From assembly GCF_900110225.1 (NCBI RefSeq), contig NZ_FOCW01000008.1, positions 1 through 64,000 of the forward strand: a stretch of DNA of 64,000 bases, read 5' to 3'. The DNA comes from Allobrachymonas denitrificans DSM 15123 (GTDB taxonomy: Bacteria > Pseudomonadota > Gammaproteobacteria > Burkholderiales > Burkholderiaceae_C). The notes under the pieces were generated by a model. The model was not told the DNA's origin. It saw only the letters and a program-made list of their open reading frames with translations, and made no database searches. The position numbers and the translations under genes are program-made. The first letter of the stretch is position 1. Each line of letters starts with the position of its first letter. Positions 38,250 to 48,634 of this stretch are shown here, piece after piece.

Positions 38250-38741
38250 ATGGGACTGTTCAGCTTTATCAAGGAAGCCGGCGAGAAACTGTTCGGCGGC
38301 AAGAAAGTCGAAGAAGCCGCAGCGGCCAATGACACCGCATCCCTGGCACAACTCAACGCCGAGGCCGGCGCTGCCATCAAGACCTACATCGAGGCGCAGA
38401 ACCTGGGCCTGTCCAATCTGGGCGTGATGTTCGACGGCGCCAGCGGCAAGGTCACCCTGACCGGCGACGCCCCGAACAAGGAAGCCGCCGAGAAGGCCAC
38501 CCTGGCTGCCGGCAACGTGGCTGCCGTGAAGGACGTGGACAACAACATGAACGTGGCCGACGGTGGCGGTGCCGATGCCCAGTACCACGACGTGGTGAGC
38601 GGCGACACCCTGTCCGCCATCTCCAAGAAGTACTACGGCGATGCCAACAAGTACATGGTGATCTTTGAGGCCAACAAGCCCATGCTGTCCCACCCGGACA
38701 AGATCTACCCCGGCCAGAAGCTGCGCATCCCCGCGCTGTAA
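38250..38741 (+). CDS. kbp: Potassium-binding BON-LysM protein Kbp
   Basis: A 163-residue cytoplasmic protein with no signal peptide. Residues 1-25 (MGLFSFIKEAGEKLFGGKKV) match the amphipathic start of E. coli Kbp/YgaU. A BON domain follows (about 50-100) and then a LysM domain (YHDVVSGDTLSAISKKYYGD and HPDKIYPGQKLRIPAL). E. coli Kbp binds K+ and is needed for normal growth at high external potassium; the same role is likely here. The ATG at 38250 has AAGGAGAGA just upstream. It is monocistronic, with a possible terminator after the stop. Confidence 0.95.
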   Translation: MGLFSFIKEAGEKLFGGKKVEEAAAANDTASLAQLNAEAGAAIKTYIEAQNLGLSNLGVMFDGASGKVTLTGDAPNKEAAEKATLAAGNVAAVKDVDNNMNVADGGGADAQYHDVVSGDTLSAISKKYYGDANKYMVIFEANKPMLSHPDKIYPGQKLRIPAL

Positions 38742-38791
38742 TCCGGCTGCTGCCCGCATCCTGCCCCGTGCAGGATGCCGCTGCATCGAAA

Positions 38792-38824
38792 CGCGCCCGC
38801 AGTCCTGCTGCCGGTGCGTTTTTT
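38792..38824 (+). terminator. Possible terminator of kbp
   Basis: CGCGCCCGCAG and CTGCCGGTGCG form an imperfect 11-bp stem (two mismatches) around a five-base loop, followed by six T residues. A second hairpin, GCATCCTGC/GCAGGATGC at 38756-38778, has a perfect stem but no T-run. Confidence 0.45.
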
Positions 38825-38999
38825 CTTGTGCACGACTGCACGCGGCACGGCACGCTGCAAGGTCAGCGTTTCGGCAGGGGCTGCCGGCGCTGGCCTCGCG
38901 CTCCGCTCCGACATCCACCCGTCGCCATCGCTGCGTACAATGGTTTTCACCTTGCGCCGCTGACGACGACGCGGCGCTGCCCCGAACACCAGGACGTTC

Positions 39000-40505
39000 A
39001 TGAAAGCAGCCAGCCCCCTGACTCCGCCCTACGTGGCGCCCCAGCCGTTCACCGATGCCGACGCTGCCCTGCAGCAGGTGCAGGCCATCTACCGGCAGTC
39101 CATCGACCATCTGCGTGAGCAGTTCCGCCGCTTCATTGCCGAGGGCGACCTGCCGCAGCCGGTGCGCGCTTTCTACCCGCTGGTGCGCGTGCACACGCAC
39201 AAGGCCACGCAGCACCCGCGCGGCGAGCAGCGCCACACCTTCGGCTTTGTCGCCCATGCCGGCGTGTTCGAGACCACGCTGACCGATCCCCTGCTGTTCG
39301 CCGACTACGTCCGCACCCAATTCCAGTTGCTGCTGCAGAACCATGCCGATGCGCCCATCGAAGTGGCCACCAGCCACCAGCCGATTGCGCTGCATTTCGC
39401 GCTGGATCCGCACGAGGTGGTGGAAGGCACGCTGGACGAGGCACAGCGCCAGCGCATGCACGCCCTGTTCGACTGGCCGGATCTGGCCAGCATGGATGAC
39501 GGCATCGCCAACGGCACCAGCGAACAGGCGCGCGGCAGCGCCCAACCACTGGCGCTGTTTACCGCGCCGCGCGTGGATTACTCGCTGCAGCGCCTGCGCC
39601 ACTACAGCGGCACCGAGGCGCGGCATTTCCAGAACTTCGTGCTGTTCACCAACTACCAGTTCTACATCGACGAGTTCATCCGGCTGGGCCAGGCCTCCAT
39701 GCAGGATCCGGACAGCGGCTACACCGCCTTTGTCGAGCCCGGCAATGTGGTCACACACCATGTGGCACACGGCAGTCCGGACGGCTTCGTGCAGGGCGCC
39801 CATCCGCAGCGCCTGCCGCAGATGCCGGCCTACCACCTGGTGCGGCCCGGCCATGCTGGCATCACCATGGTGAACATCGGCGTCGGCCCCGCCAACGCCA
39901 AGACCATGACCGACCACGTGGCCGTGCTGCGTCCGCACGCCTGGCTGATGCTGGGCCACTGTGCCGGCCTGCGCAACAGCCAGCTGCTGGGCGACTACGT
40001 GCTGGCGCACGGCTATGTGCGCGAGGACCATGTGCTGGACGATGACCTGCCGCTGTGGGTACCGGTGCCCGCGCTGGCCGAGATCCAGCAGGCACTGCAG
40101 CAGGCCGTGGCCGATGTGACGCAACTGCAGGGCGATGACCTGAAGGCCGTGCTGCGCACCGGCACTGTGGCCACCACCGACAACCGCAACTGGGAACTGG
40201 ATGCGCGCGACATTCCCGCGCAGCGCTTCACCCAGAGCCGCGCCATCGCCATCGACATGGAAAGCGCCACCGTGGCCGCCAACGGCTTCCGTTTCCGCGT
40301 GCCCTACGGCACCCTGCTGTGCGTAAGCGACAAGCCCATGCACGGAGAGATCAAGCTGCCCGGCATGGCGAATCACTTCTACCGCGAACGGGTGGACCAG
40401 CACCTGCGCATCGGCATCCGCGCGCTCGAACTGCTGCGCGCCGGCGCCACCGGCAACCTGCACAGCCGCAAGCTGCGCAGCTTCCAGGAGGTGGCATTCC
40501 AGTGA
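39000..40505 (+). CDS. amn: AMP nucleosidase
   Basis: Hydrolyses AMP to adenine and ribose-5-phosphate, regulating the adenylate pool. The 501-residue length fits the family. Recognisable parts are [20 protein letters not shown]-like ([20 protein letters not shown]) near the N-terminus, [10 protein letters not shown], and the nucleoside phosphorylase-like domain with [20 protein letters not shown] and [27 protein letters not shown] box is about 60 bases upstream. The stop overlaps a GTG two codons before the start of the following ABC transporter gene. Confidence 0.94.
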   Translation: MKAASPLTPPYVAPQPFTDADAALQQVQAIYRQSIDHLREQFRRFIAEGDLPQPVRAFYPLVRVHTHKATQHPRGEQRHTFGFVAHAGVFETTLTDPLLFADYVRTQFQLLLQNHADAPIEVATSHQPIALHFALDPHEVVEGTLDEAQRQRMHALFDWPDLASMDDGIANGTSEQARGSAQPLALFTAPRVDYSLQRLRHYSGTEARHFQNFVLFTNYQFYIDEFIRLGQASMQDPDSGYTAFVEPGNVVTHHVAHGSPDGFVQGAHPQRLPQMPAYHLVRPGHAGITMVNIGVGPANAKTMTDHVAVLRPHAWLMLGHCAGLRNSQLLGDYVLAHGYVREDHVLDDDLPLWVPVPALAEIQQALQQAVADVTQLQGDDLKAVLRTGTVATTDNRNWELDARDIPAQRFTQSRAIAIDMESATVAANGFRFRVPYGTLLCVSDKPMHGEIKLPGMANHFYRERVDQHLRIGIRALELLRAGATGNLHSRKLRSFQEVAFQ

Positions 40506-40507
40506 GC

Positions 40508-41440
<933 letters not shown>

Positions 41441-41442
41441 CC

Positions 41443-42279
41443 ATGCCCGCCATCCAGCCCCCTGCCACCACGGCGCTGAGCGAACAGCTCTCGCACTGGT
41501 CGCCGCCGCAGCTCAGCAAGCGCTGGTGGCCGGTGTTTCTGCGCAACTTTCTGGTGTGGCGCAAGCTCGCCGTGCCCAGCCTGATCGGCAACATCGCCGA
41601 ACCGCTGATGTGGCTGCTGGCCTTCGGCTACGGCCTGGGCGCGCTGATCGGCGAAGTGAAGGTGGACGGCCACACCATGCCCTACCTGCTGTTCATCGCC
41701 AGCGGCAGCATCTGCATGAGCACCATGAACGCGGCCAGCTTCGAGGCGCTGTACTCGGCCTTCTCGCGCATGCATGTGCAGAAGACCTGGGACGGCATCC
41801 TGAACGCGCCGGTGCAGCTGGACGACATCGTGCTGGCCGAGATGCTGTGGGCCAGCTTCAAGGCGATCTTTTCGGCCACCGCCATCCTGCTGGTGATCCT
41901 GTCGCTGGGCATCAGCCACGCCCCCACGCTGATCGCCGTGCTGCCCGTGCTGCTGCTGGCCGGCATCTGCTTTGCCAGCATGGCCCTGATCTTCAACGCG
42001 CTGGCCAGCGGCTACGACTTCTTCACCTACTACTTCACGCTGTTCCTGACGCCGACCATGTTCCTCTCGGGCGTGTTCTTTCCGCAGTCGCAGCTGCCGC
42101 CGCTGGTGCGGCATGTGGCCGAATGGCTGCCGCTGTCGCAGGCAGTGCTGCTGGTGCGACCGCTGTTTCTGGGCGAATGGCCGCAGCAGGCCTGGCTGCA
42201 TCTGGGCGTTTTGGCAGGCACTGCGGCGCTGTCGTTCTGGGTGGCGCTGGCGCTCACGCGGCGCCGGTTTGCGCGCTGA
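41443..42279 (+). CDS. nodJ: ABC exporter permease, NodJ-like
   Basis: A 278-residue ABC-2 membrane protein with six hydrophobic segments. PSLIGNIAEPLMWLLAFGYG opens the membrane domain and FTYYFTLFLTPTMFLSGVFF is the conserved ABC-2 segment. It forms the channel for the ATPase encoded two bases upstream. The substrate is unknown. The location next to amn gives no clue. A gap of 223 bases with two inverted repeats follows before the hemerythrin gene. Confidence 0.9.
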   Translation: MPAIQPPATTALSEQLSHWSPPQLSKRWWPVFLRNFLVWRKLAVPSLIGNIAEPLMWLLAFGYGLGALIGEVKVDGHTMPYLLFIASGSICMSTMNAASFEALYSAFSRMHVQKTWDGILNAPVQLDDIVLAEMLWASFKAIFSATAILLVILSLGISHAPTLIAVLPVLLLAGICFASMALIFNALASGYDFFTYYFTLFLTPTMFLSGVFFPQSQLPPLVRHVAEWLPLSQAVLLVRPLFLGEWPQQAWLHLGVLAGTAALSFWVALALTRRRFAR

Positions 42280-42332
42280 ACCGGGGCCGAACTGGCGCGT
42301 TTTGAGGGTGCCAACCGCTTTGGCCCCGGCTC

Positions 42333-42353
42333 TTTTGCTGCAAAGCAGCAAAA
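42333..42353. repeat. Inverted repeat after the permease gene
   Basis: TTTTGCTGC, AAA, GCAGCAAAA form a 9-bp perfect hairpin. No T-run of terminator type follows on the plus strand. It could be an RNA processing or weak bidirectional terminator structure. Confidence 0.4.
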
Positions 42354-42364
42354 AGTGCATCCGG

Positions 42365-42380
42365 CTTGCGCCAACGCAAG
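42365..42380. promoter_or_regulatory. Palindrome CTTGCGCCAACGCAAG upstream of the hemerythrin gene
   Basis: Two 6-base arms (CTTGCG and CGCAAG) flank CCAA. The core has TTG and CAA spaced as in Crp/Fnr-family sites (TTG-N8-CAA), but the half-site is TTGCG, not TTGAT. It lies about 125 bases before the hemerythrin start. It may be an operator; the regulator is unknown. Confidence 0.35.
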
Positions 42381-42502
42381 GGAAGTGTCAGGAAATTGCC
42401 CTCACAATGGACAGCAAGGCCGTGTTGGCCTGACGCTTGCGCAACTGCTGCGGATGGTCCGGGCAAGGGAACGTGCAAGCACCACGACGTAGGAAGTGAC
42501 CC

Positions 42503-43048
42503 ATGACTGACAGCAAAGCCACCGCAGGCAACGGCAATGCCGCCTTCGCATTCCTGGATCAGACCCACCGAGAGATCGATGCCAAACTGCTGCGCCTGAA
42601 GGCCCTGGCCGATGCCATGCGCGACGACGGCCTGACTGCCGAAGTGCGCGCCGAGGCCGCCGAAGTGCGCGCCTGGCTCGACACCAACGCCCGCCAGCAC
42701 CACCTGGACGAAGAGCGCCACATTTTCCCGCCACTGCTGGCCTCGCACGATGCTGAACTGGCCCACACCGCGCGCCAGCTGACGCAGGACCACGGCTGGA
42801 TCGAGCAGAACTGGCTGGAAATCGAGCCTTCGCTGTCGGCGGCCGAAGCCGGCAACTCCTGGTTCGACATGGATGTGCTGTACCAGCAGATCCAGCTGTT
42901 CCTCGAGCTGTACAACGACCACATGGTGCTGGAGGAAAGCGTGGCCTATCCGGCCGCCAGCCCCCTGATCAGCGGTCTGGATGGACAGCAGATGCGCGCC
43001 GAGATGGAGCAGCGCCGGCAGAAGCGCGAAGCGGCTGCCGCCGAGTAA
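42503..43048 (+). CDS. Hemerythrin-like iron-binding protein
   Basis: A 181-residue helical protein with a hemerythrin HHE domain. Candidate di-iron ligands are H28 region (FLDQTHREID), HHLDEERHIFPPLL (His, Glu, His) and LYNDHMVLEES (His, Glu). Such domains bind O2, NO or iron and act in oxygen or nitrosative sensing or iron-sulfur repair. Proteins with a DUF2249 domain, one of which is encoded at 52745, are often fused to or paired with hemerythrins, but these two genes are 10 kb apart. A strong terminator follows. Confidence 0.88.
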   Translation: MTDSKATAGNGNAAFAFLDQTHREIDAKLLRLKALADAMRDDGLTAEVRAEAAEVRAWLDTNARQHHLDEERHIFPPLLASHDAELAHTARQLTQDHGWIEQNWLEIEPSLSAAEAGNSWFDMDVLYQQIQLFLELYNDHMVLEESVAYPAASPLISGLDGQQMRAEMEQRRQKREAAAAE

Positions 43049-43074
43049 GCCCTCCCCCCTGCCGTGCATTGCCC

Positions 43075-43107
43075 ACGCACCCGCCGCCAGGCGCCGGGTG
43101 CGTTTTT
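43075..43107 (+). terminator. Rho-independent terminator after the hemerythrin gene
   Basis: ACGCACCCG and CGGGTGCGT make a 9-bp perfect stem around an 11-base GC-rich loop, followed by five T residues. It separates the hemerythrin gene from hbd. Confidence 0.75.
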
Positions 43108-43125
43108 ATTGACGCATGCGTCAAT
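43108..43125. promoter_or_regulatory. 18-bp perfect palindrome, probable operator of hbd
   Basis: ATTGACGCATGCGTCAAT is fully self-complementary and lies directly after the terminator and 75 bases before the hbd start codon. TTGACG and CGTCAA half-sites suggest a dimeric repressor of the kind (TetR or MerR family) that controls acyl-CoA catabolism. The regulator is not encoded next to it. Confidence 0.65.
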
Positions 43126-43199
43126 TCCGAGTGCATGAATCTGTCACCCGACAGCGTTAAGATGTGAGGGTTTATTTTGTCCACTCACGGAGCATTCGC

Positions 43200-44063
43200 A
43201 TGAGCAACAGCATTCAAACCGTCGGCATCGTTGGCGCCGGCACCATGGGCAATGGCATTGCCCAGGCCTGCGCCACCAAAGGCATCAACGTCGTCATGGT
43301 CGACATCGCCGATGCCGCGGTGCAGAAGGGCCTGGCCACCATATCCGGCAGCCTGGACCGCCTGATCAAGAAGGAAAAGATCAGCGAAGCCGACAAGGCA
43401 GCCGCGCTGGCCCTGGTCAAGGGCAGCACCAGCTATGACGACCTGAAGGGCTGCCAGCTGGTGATCGAGGCCGCTACCGAGAATCCCGAGATCAAGAACA
43501 AGATCCTGAAACAGCTGGACGAACTGCTGCCGGCCGAGACCGTCATCGCCAGCAACACCTCTTCCATCTCCATCACCGAACTGGCCGCACAGACCAAGCG
43601 CGCCGACAAGTTCATCGGCATGCACTTCTTCAACCCGGTGCCGATGATGGCCCTGGTGGAACTGATCCGCGGCATCCAGACCAGCGACGCCACGCATGAC
43701 GCCGTCAAGGCTCTGGCCGAGCACCTGGGCAAGTCGCCCATCACCGTGAAGAACGCTCCGGGCTTCGTCGTCAACCGCATTCTGGTGCCGATGATCAACG
43801 AAGCCTTCTTCGTGCTGGCCGAAGGCCTGGCAACGCCCGAAGACATCGACGCCGGCATGAAACTGGGCTGTAACCACCCCATCGGCCCGCTGGCGCTGGC
43901 CGACATGATCGGCCTGGACGTGTGCCTGGCCGTGATGGAGGTGTATCTGGAGCAGTTCGGGGACAGCAAGTACCGTCCCTGCTACCTGCTGAAGGAAATG
44001 GTGGCTGCCGGCCATCTGGGCCGCAAGACCGGCCGCGGCGTGTACGACTACAGCGCCAAGTAA
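43200..44063 (+). CDS. hbd: 3-hydroxybutyryl-CoA dehydrogenase
   Basis: NAD-dependent (S)-3-hydroxyacyl-CoA dehydrogenase of 287 residues, typical length for the single-function enzyme. It has the N-terminal VGIVGAGTMGNGIAQACATK Rossmann motif, ASNTSSISITELA, the catalytic His in GMHFFNPVPMMALVE, the VKNAPGFVVNRILVPMINEA helix and a C-terminal FGDSKYRPCYLLKEMV. It could serve acyl-CoA beta-oxidation or polyhydroxybutyrate-related metabolism. It is monocistronic between two terminators and has a palindromic operator upstream. The ATG at 43200 has an upstream GGAG. Confidence 0.95.
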   Translation: MSNSIQTVGIVGAGTMGNGIAQACATKGINVVMVDIADAAVQKGLATISGSLDRLIKKEKISEADKAAALALVKGSTSYDDLKGCQLVIEAATENPEIKNKILKQLDELLPAETVIASNTSSISITELAAQTKRADKFIGMHFFNPVPMMALVELIRGIQTSDATHDAVKALAEHLGKSPITVKNAPGFVVNRILVPMINEAFFVLAEGLATPEDIDAGMKLGCNHPIGPLALADMIGLDVCLAVMEVYLEQFGDSKYRPCYLLKEMVAAGHLGRKTGRGVYDYSAK

Positions 44064-44101
44064 TCCGGAAGGGAGCTCTGCTCCCTCATGGCATCAGGCC
44101 C

Positions 44102-44131
44102 GCCCGCTGCACCCCTGCGGCAGCGGGCTTT
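44102..44131 (+). terminator. Rho-independent terminator after hbd
   Basis: GCCCGCTGC and GCAGCGGGC make a 9-bp perfect stem with a 9-base loop, then TTT. It ends the hbd transcript; the convergent lipoprotein gene ends 20 bases further on. Confidence 0.6.
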
Positions 44132-44151
44132 GTGCTGCCTGTTTCATCCCC

Positions 44152-44595
44152 TCAGTGCGAAACGCGCTGCACGCCCCAGGGCCAGTCGCGGAAGGCCGAG
44201 CCTGCCGGAGCCTCGTTGACCACCTGGCTCGTCACCACCTTGCCGGTGACTGGCGCCCAGTCGGCCGGCACCGTCGTACCGGTACGGGCAGGCAGGGTGG
44301 AGGGCTGCGGATTTTCGACCGTGGGCTGGTTCAGCACCGTGCTGCCTCCCATGCCGATACCCACGCCGACACCCCCTCCATGGCTGCCGGCACCAATGCC
44401 GATATTGCCGACGACCGGTCCGCCGGGATTGCCGATCGGCGTGCTGATGGAGACGCCTCCCCCCACACGACCACCGCTGCCGATGCCCAGGCCAATGGAA
44501 AGGCCGGGATACAGCGTGCCATTGGCACACCCGGCGAGCAAGCCGGCACCAGCCAGAGCAGCAGCCAGCACCTTGAGGGAAACAGCGGTTTTCAT
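44152..44595 (-). CDS. Glycine-rich lipoprotein, function unknown
   Basis: A 147-residue protein with a lipoprotein signal (MKTAVSLKVLAAALAGAGLL, then AGC as the lipobox with Cys27). A Gly/Ile-rich middle (about residues 35-95, repeating GxGIGxG and GGGVG) follows, and the C-terminus contains VPADWAPVTGKVVTSQVVNE. The ATG at 44595 has AAAGGA 7 bases upstream; longer frames are not supported. The Gly-rich pattern could form an elongated surface structure. I do not recognise a functional family. Confidence 0.85.
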   Translation of the reverse strand: MKTAVSLKVLAAALAGAGLLAGCANGTLYPGLSIGLGIGSGGRVGGGVSISTPIGNPGGPVVGNIGIGAGSHGGGVGVGIGMGGSTVLNQPTVENPQPSTLPARTGTTVPADWAPVTGKVVTSQVVNEAPAGSAFRDWPWGVQRVSH

Positions 44596-44854
44596 GGTCG
44601 ATCCTTTCAGGGCGCCCTCCGGACAGGCACCCTCGCATCTGGTGATGCTAGCGCCTGCGGGCACTTGCGGGTACAGGCGTTGCAACTTGCACCCCACCCT
44701 TGTGAGATAGTGCCGCAGCTGGACAAGTTCCCGTGTCGGAAATCGCCACATTGCACCCGCAGACAAGGATGGCGTGCTGCACCGGCCAGCCTTGCCATCC
44801 GGTGATGGCCATGCGCGCTCCGCCGCTCCCTATGGCGTTCGCGTAGCGCGCTGT

Positions 44855-45964
44855 TCAGGAGGGCTTGCGCCTCAGTTGCAGGCGCAGGTCCTCGCCCACC
44901 TCCTGCATGCGGTGCAGGCCCCAGCGCGAGGCATCCGACAAGCGCTGCAGCGTGGGCAGATCGGCCAGCGGGCGCCCCGGACCGATCAGCATGGGCGCCA
45001 CATAGGCCAGCAGCTCGTCCGCCAGGCCGGCTTCCAGCATGGCGCCATTGAGGATGGCGCCGGCCTCCACATGCAACTCGTTCACCTCGCGCTTGCCCAG
45101 TTCTTGCATCAGGGCGCGCAGGTCGCTGCGGCCGTCCAGTCCGGCCTCCAGCGTGATGATCTCGGCGCCGGCTGCGCGCAGGGCGGCAGCGCGCTCCTCG
45201 CGTCCGGGTGTGTTGCGATCCACGGTCACGACCCACACCTGGCGCTCGGGCACGCTGAAGAGGCGTGCGGTGGGGGGCGTGCGCAGACGGCTGTCCACAA
45301 TCACCAGATGCGGCTGGCGCGTGGTGCCGGGCAAGCGCACGTTGAGCAGCGGATCGTCGGCGACGACGGTGCCGCTGCCGGTCAGCACCGCACAGGCACG
45401 GGCGCGCCAGTGCTGCACGTCGGCACGCGCGGTTTCACCGGTAATCCACTGGCTGTCGCCATTGCCGAGCGCCGTCATGCCATCCAGCGAGGAGGCGGTT
45501 TTCAGACGTACCCAAGGCACGCCATGCTCCATGCGGCGCAGAAAGCCGATGTTGATTTCACGTGCCTGCGCCTCGATCTCGGGCGGAGCCATTTCCACCG
45601 CAATGCCTGCTGCCTGCAGACGCGCAATGCCCTGCCCCGCCACCTGCGGATTGGGGTCGCGCAAGGCGATGCACACCTTGGCAACGCGGGCGGCAATCAG
45701 CGCATCGCAGCACGGAGGCGTACGGCCATGGTGGGCGCACGGCTCGAGCGTGACGTAGACCGTGCTGCCGACGACATCCTCGCCCCGGCTGGCGGCATCG
45801 CGCAGCGCCATGATTTCGGCATGCGGGCCACCGCGCTGCTGGGTGTAGCCCTGCCCCAGAGTGCGGCCGTCCGCGTCCACGATGACGCATCCGACACGCG
45901 GGTTCGGATTGCTCAGGGTGAGCGAATGAGCGGCCAGTTCGAGGGCCTGCTGGAAGTACGACAT
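44855..45964 (-). CDS. ribD: Riboflavin biosynthesis deaminase/reductase
   Basis: Bifunctional enzyme of 369 residues. The N-terminal cytidine-deaminase-like domain has the zinc ligands in GGPHAEIMALRDA and LEPCAHHGRTPPCCDALIAA. The C-terminal reductase domain contains RLKTASSLDGMTALGNGDSQ and WITGETARADVQ. It converts the pyrimidine from GTP cyclohydrolase II in two steps. The ATG at 45964 is preceded by CATAATGCCCCC on the minus strand, so the -10 box lies six bases before the start. It follows the O-methyltransferase gene by 7 bases. Confidence 0.95.
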   Translation of the reverse strand: MSYFQQALELAAHSLTLSNPNPRVGCVIVDADGRTLGQGYTQQRGGPHAEIMALRDAASRGEDVVGSTVYVTLEPCAHHGRTPPCCDALIAARVAKVCIALRDPNPQVAGQGIARLQAAGIAVEMAPPEIEAQAREINIGFLRRMEHGVPWVRLKTASSLDGMTALGNGDSQWITGETARADVQHWRARACAVLTGSGTVVADDPLLNVRLPGTTRQPHLVIVDSRLRTPPTARLFSVPERQVWVVTVDRNTPGREERAAALRAAGAEIITLEAGLDGRSDLRALMQELGKREVNELHVEAGAILNGAMLEAGLADELLAYVAPMLIGPGRPLADLPTLQRLSDASRWGLHRMQEVGEDLRLQLRRKPS

Positions 45965-45971
45965 GGGGGCA

Positions 45972-46574
45972 TTATGGGCCAGATCGGACAAGCTCATGTT
46001 GCAGTGCCGCATCGCCCTGTTTGCGCGCCACCCAGGTCAGTCCGTTTTCGAGGCCGGGCAGGCGTTGCCAGCGCGTGGTGTCGTTGAGCTCGGCCTTGGC
46101 GCGGCGCGCCCCCAGCGGGCCGTTGAGCTCCAGATTGGCGCAGACCAGCAGGCCGCCGGGGGCCAGCAGGCTATGGAAGCGCTGCACCAGCACGAAGGCA
46201 GGCATATTGCCGTCGAAGAACACCAGATCGAGGCTGCCGGCTTGTAGCTGCAACGCGGGCAGCGTGACGGAGAACGATCCTTCGTGCAGGCGCACGCGTT
46301 GCTGCAGGCCCAGTTGTGCAATCTGATCGCGGGCCAGTTCGGCGTGGATGGCATCGCCTTCCAGCGTGTCGACCACCGCCTCCGGACTGGCCAGCGCCAT
46401 CAGGCAGGCTGTGTAGCCAAGACCGGTGCCCAGTTCCAGCACGCGGCGCGGCTGATGGGCAGCGACCAGCTGCCACAGCCCTTCGCCATCCTCGAAGGTG
46501 TGCGCATTGCAGCCATGCGCACGCTGATGCGCGCGCGTGGCTTGCTGCAGGGCCAGCAACGCTGGTGCGGGCAT
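45972..46574 (-). CDS. SAM-dependent O-methyltransferase
   Basis: A 200-residue class I methyltransferase. The SAM-binding motif I is RRVLELGTGLGYTACLMAL, followed by VDTLEGDAIHAELARDQIAQ and LDLVFFDGNMPAFVLVQRFH. It resembles the caffeoyl-CoA/tRNA-type O-methyltransferase 3 family, without enough detail to fix a substrate. Its ATG at 46574 shares one base with the htpG stop (TGATG), so it is translated with htpG. ribD follows 7 bases later. Confidence 0.85.
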   Translation of the reverse strand: MPAPALLALQQATRAHQRAHGCNAHTFEDGEGLWQLVAAHQPRRVLELGTGLGYTACLMALASPEAVVDTLEGDAIHAELARDQIAQLGLQQRVRLHEGSFSVTLPALQLQAGSLDLVFFDGNMPAFVLVQRFHSLLAPGGLLVCANLELNGPLGARRAKAELNDTTRWQRLPGLENGLTWVARKQGDAALQHELVRSGP

Positions 46575-48634
46575 CAAGCCAGCAGCGCGTTCACCCGGCG
46601 GACATAAGCTGCCGGATCGGCCGGCATGCCGCCTTCGGCCAGCAGTGCCTGGTCGAATAGCACCTGCGCCAGATCATTGAAGCGCGTGGCGTCGTCCTGC
46701 ACCTCGGCCAGCTTGCGGATCAGTGCATGGTCGACGTTGACTTCCAGCACCGGCTTGATGTCCGGCACCGGCTGGCCGGCCTGCTTGAGCATGCGCGCCA
46801 GCTGCACGCTCATGCCGTTGTCCTCCGACACCAGGCAGGCCGGGGAATCAACCAGGCGCGTGGTAGCACGCACGTCCTGTGCGTCGGCCTTGAGCGCTTC
46901 CTTGAGCTTTTCCAGCAGCGGCTTGGCGGTTTCCTGCGCGGCCTCAGCGGCTTTCTTTTCTTCCTCGTCCTGCAGCTTGCCCAAGTCGACCGCGCCCTTG
47001 GCCACACTCTGCAGCGGCGTGCCATCGAACTCGTGCAGGAAGCTCAGCGCCCATTCGTCCACGCGATCCGCCATCAGCAGCACCTCGATGCCCTTCTTGC
47101 GGAACAGCTCCAGCTGCGGGCTGTTCTTCGCGGCAGACAGGCTGTCGGCGGTGATGTAGTAGATCGCCTCCTGGCCTTCCTTCATGCGCGCCTTGTAGTC
47201 GGCGAAGCTGACGCTGACGGTATCCGTGGTGGTGCTGGCAAAACGCAGTAGCTTGGCGATGCGGTCGCGGTTGCCGGTGTCTTCGCCCAGGCCTTCCTTG
47301 AGCACGGCACCGAATTCTGCGTAGAAGGTGGCGTACTTGTTGGCGCCGGTCTTCTGCTCGGCAAAGGCGGCCGCAGCTTCGGCGGCGGGAGCGGCGTCGC
47401 TCTTGTCGACCACATCGGTCACGCCGTCTTCGGTCTCGACCGGCTCGGGCGCCGGCACCGATTCACCGGAGCCGACGTCGGTCTTGCCTTCGGCGCTGTC
47501 GGGAGGCGTGGCCTGCTGCTTGGCCATGTCTTCCAGCATGGCCAGCACGCGGCGCGTGTTGCCTTCGCGGATCGTCTTGATGTCGCGGCTTTCCTGCAGC
47601 AGTTCGCGGCTGACGTTCAGCGGCAGGTCGGAGGCATCGACCACGCCCTTCACGAAGCGCAGGTACTGCGGCAGCAGGGATTCGGCTTCGTCCATGATGA
47701 AGACGCGACGCACGTACAGCTTCAGGCCGTGCTTGTGGTCGCGCTGGTACAGGTCGAACGGGGCGCGCGCCGGGATGTACAGCAGCTGCGTGTATTCGGT
47801 GTTGCCCTCGACCTTGTTGTGGCTCCAGGCCAGCGGGTCTTCGAAATCGTGCGCCAGCGTCTGGTAGAAGTTGTTGTACTGTTCGGGCGTGATGTCCTTC
47901 TTGGGGCGCGTCCACAGGGCGCTGGCCTCGTTGACCTGCTCCCACTCACCCGTCTGCACCATGTCACCGGGCTGGCCTTCTTCGCCCTCTTTCCATTCTT
48001 CCTTGGGCATCAGGATGGGCAGGCCAATGTGGTCGGAGTACTGGCTGATGATGCTCTTGAGCTTGTAGCTGTTGAGGTAGTCCTGCTTGTCTTCGCGCAG
48101 GTGCAGCGTGATGCTGGTGCCGCGGCCGGGCCTGGTGATGGTTTCGGTGCTGAAATCACCCGCGCCGCCGCTGACCCAGCGCACGCCTTCTTCGGGCTTG
48201 AGGCCGGCACGGCGCGTTTCCACGGTTATTTTGTCAGCCACGATAAAGCCGGAGTAGAAACCGACGCCGAACTGGCCGATCAGCTGCGAGTCTGCCTTCT
48301 GGTCGCCGGTGAGCTTGCTGACGAAATCCTTGGTGCCGCTCTTGGCGATGGTGCCCAGGTTGTCGATGGCCTCCTGCTCGCTCATGCCGATGCCGTTGTC
48401 GGCAATGGTGATGGTTTTGGCGGCCTTGTCGATGGAGACGCGCACCTCGAGATTGGGCTGGTCTTCGTACAGTGCGGGGTTGTTGAGCGCCTCGAAACGC
48501 AGCTTGTCGCAGGCGTCGGACGCGTTGCTGATCAGCTCGCGCGCGAAGATGTCGGGGTTGGAGTAGAGCGAATGGGTGACCAGGTGCAGCAGCTGCGCGA
48601 CCTCGGCCTGGAATGCATGGGTATGGGGACTCAT
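46574..48634 (-). CDS. htpG: Chaperone HtpG (Hsp90)
   Basis: ATP-dependent chaperone of 686 residues. The start at 48634 gives the standard [20 protein letters not shown] opening. GHKL ATPase motifs are [35 protein letters not shown] and [14 protein letters not shown]. The middle domain has the conserved Arg region [20 protein letters not shown]. An acidic Pro/Ala/Glu-rich insertion of about 55 residues ([20 protein letters not shown] onward, DNA about 47330-47510) lies inside the middle domain, so the protein is longer than the usual ~630. A sigma-32-type promoter is 60 bases upstream. It is the first gene of an htpG-methyltransferase-ribD string. Confidence 0.97.
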   Translation of the reverse strand: MSPHTHAFQAEVAQLLHLVTHSLYSNPDIFARELISNASDACDKLRFEALNNPALYEDQPNLEVRVSIDKAAKTITIADNGIGMSEQEAIDNLGTIAKSGTKDFVSKLTGDQKADSQLIGQFGVGFYSGFIVADKITVETRRAGLKPEEGVRWVSGGAGDFSTETITRPGRGTSITLHLREDKQDYLNSYKLKSIISQYSDHIGLPILMPKEEWKEGEEGQPGDMVQTGEWEQVNEASALWTRPKKDITPEQYNNFYQTLAHDFEDPLAWSHNKVEGNTEYTQLLYIPARAPFDLYQRDHKHGLKLYVRRVFIMDEAESLLPQYLRFVKGVVDASDLPLNVSRELLQESRDIKTIREGNTRRVLAMLEDMAKQQATPPDSAEGKTDVGSGESVPAPEPVETEDGVTDVVDKSDAAPAAEAAAAFAEQKTGANKYATFYAEFGAVLKEGLGEDTGNRDRIAKLLRFASTTTDTVSVSFADYKARMKEGQEAIYYITADSLSAAKNSPQLELFRKKGIEVLLMADRVDEWALSFLHEFDGTPLQSVAKGAVDLGKLQDEEEKKAAEAAQETAKPLLEKLKEALKADAQDVRATTRLVDSPACLVSEDNGMSVQLARMLKQAGQPVPDIKPVLEVNVDHALIRKLAEVQDDATRFNDLAQVLFDQALLAEGGMPADPAAYVRRVNALLA

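Noticed and set aside
42333-42353. Inverted repeat after nodJ as a rho-independent terminator.
   Set aside because: The stem is flanked by A and not followed by a T-run in the direction of transcription; kept only as a repeat.
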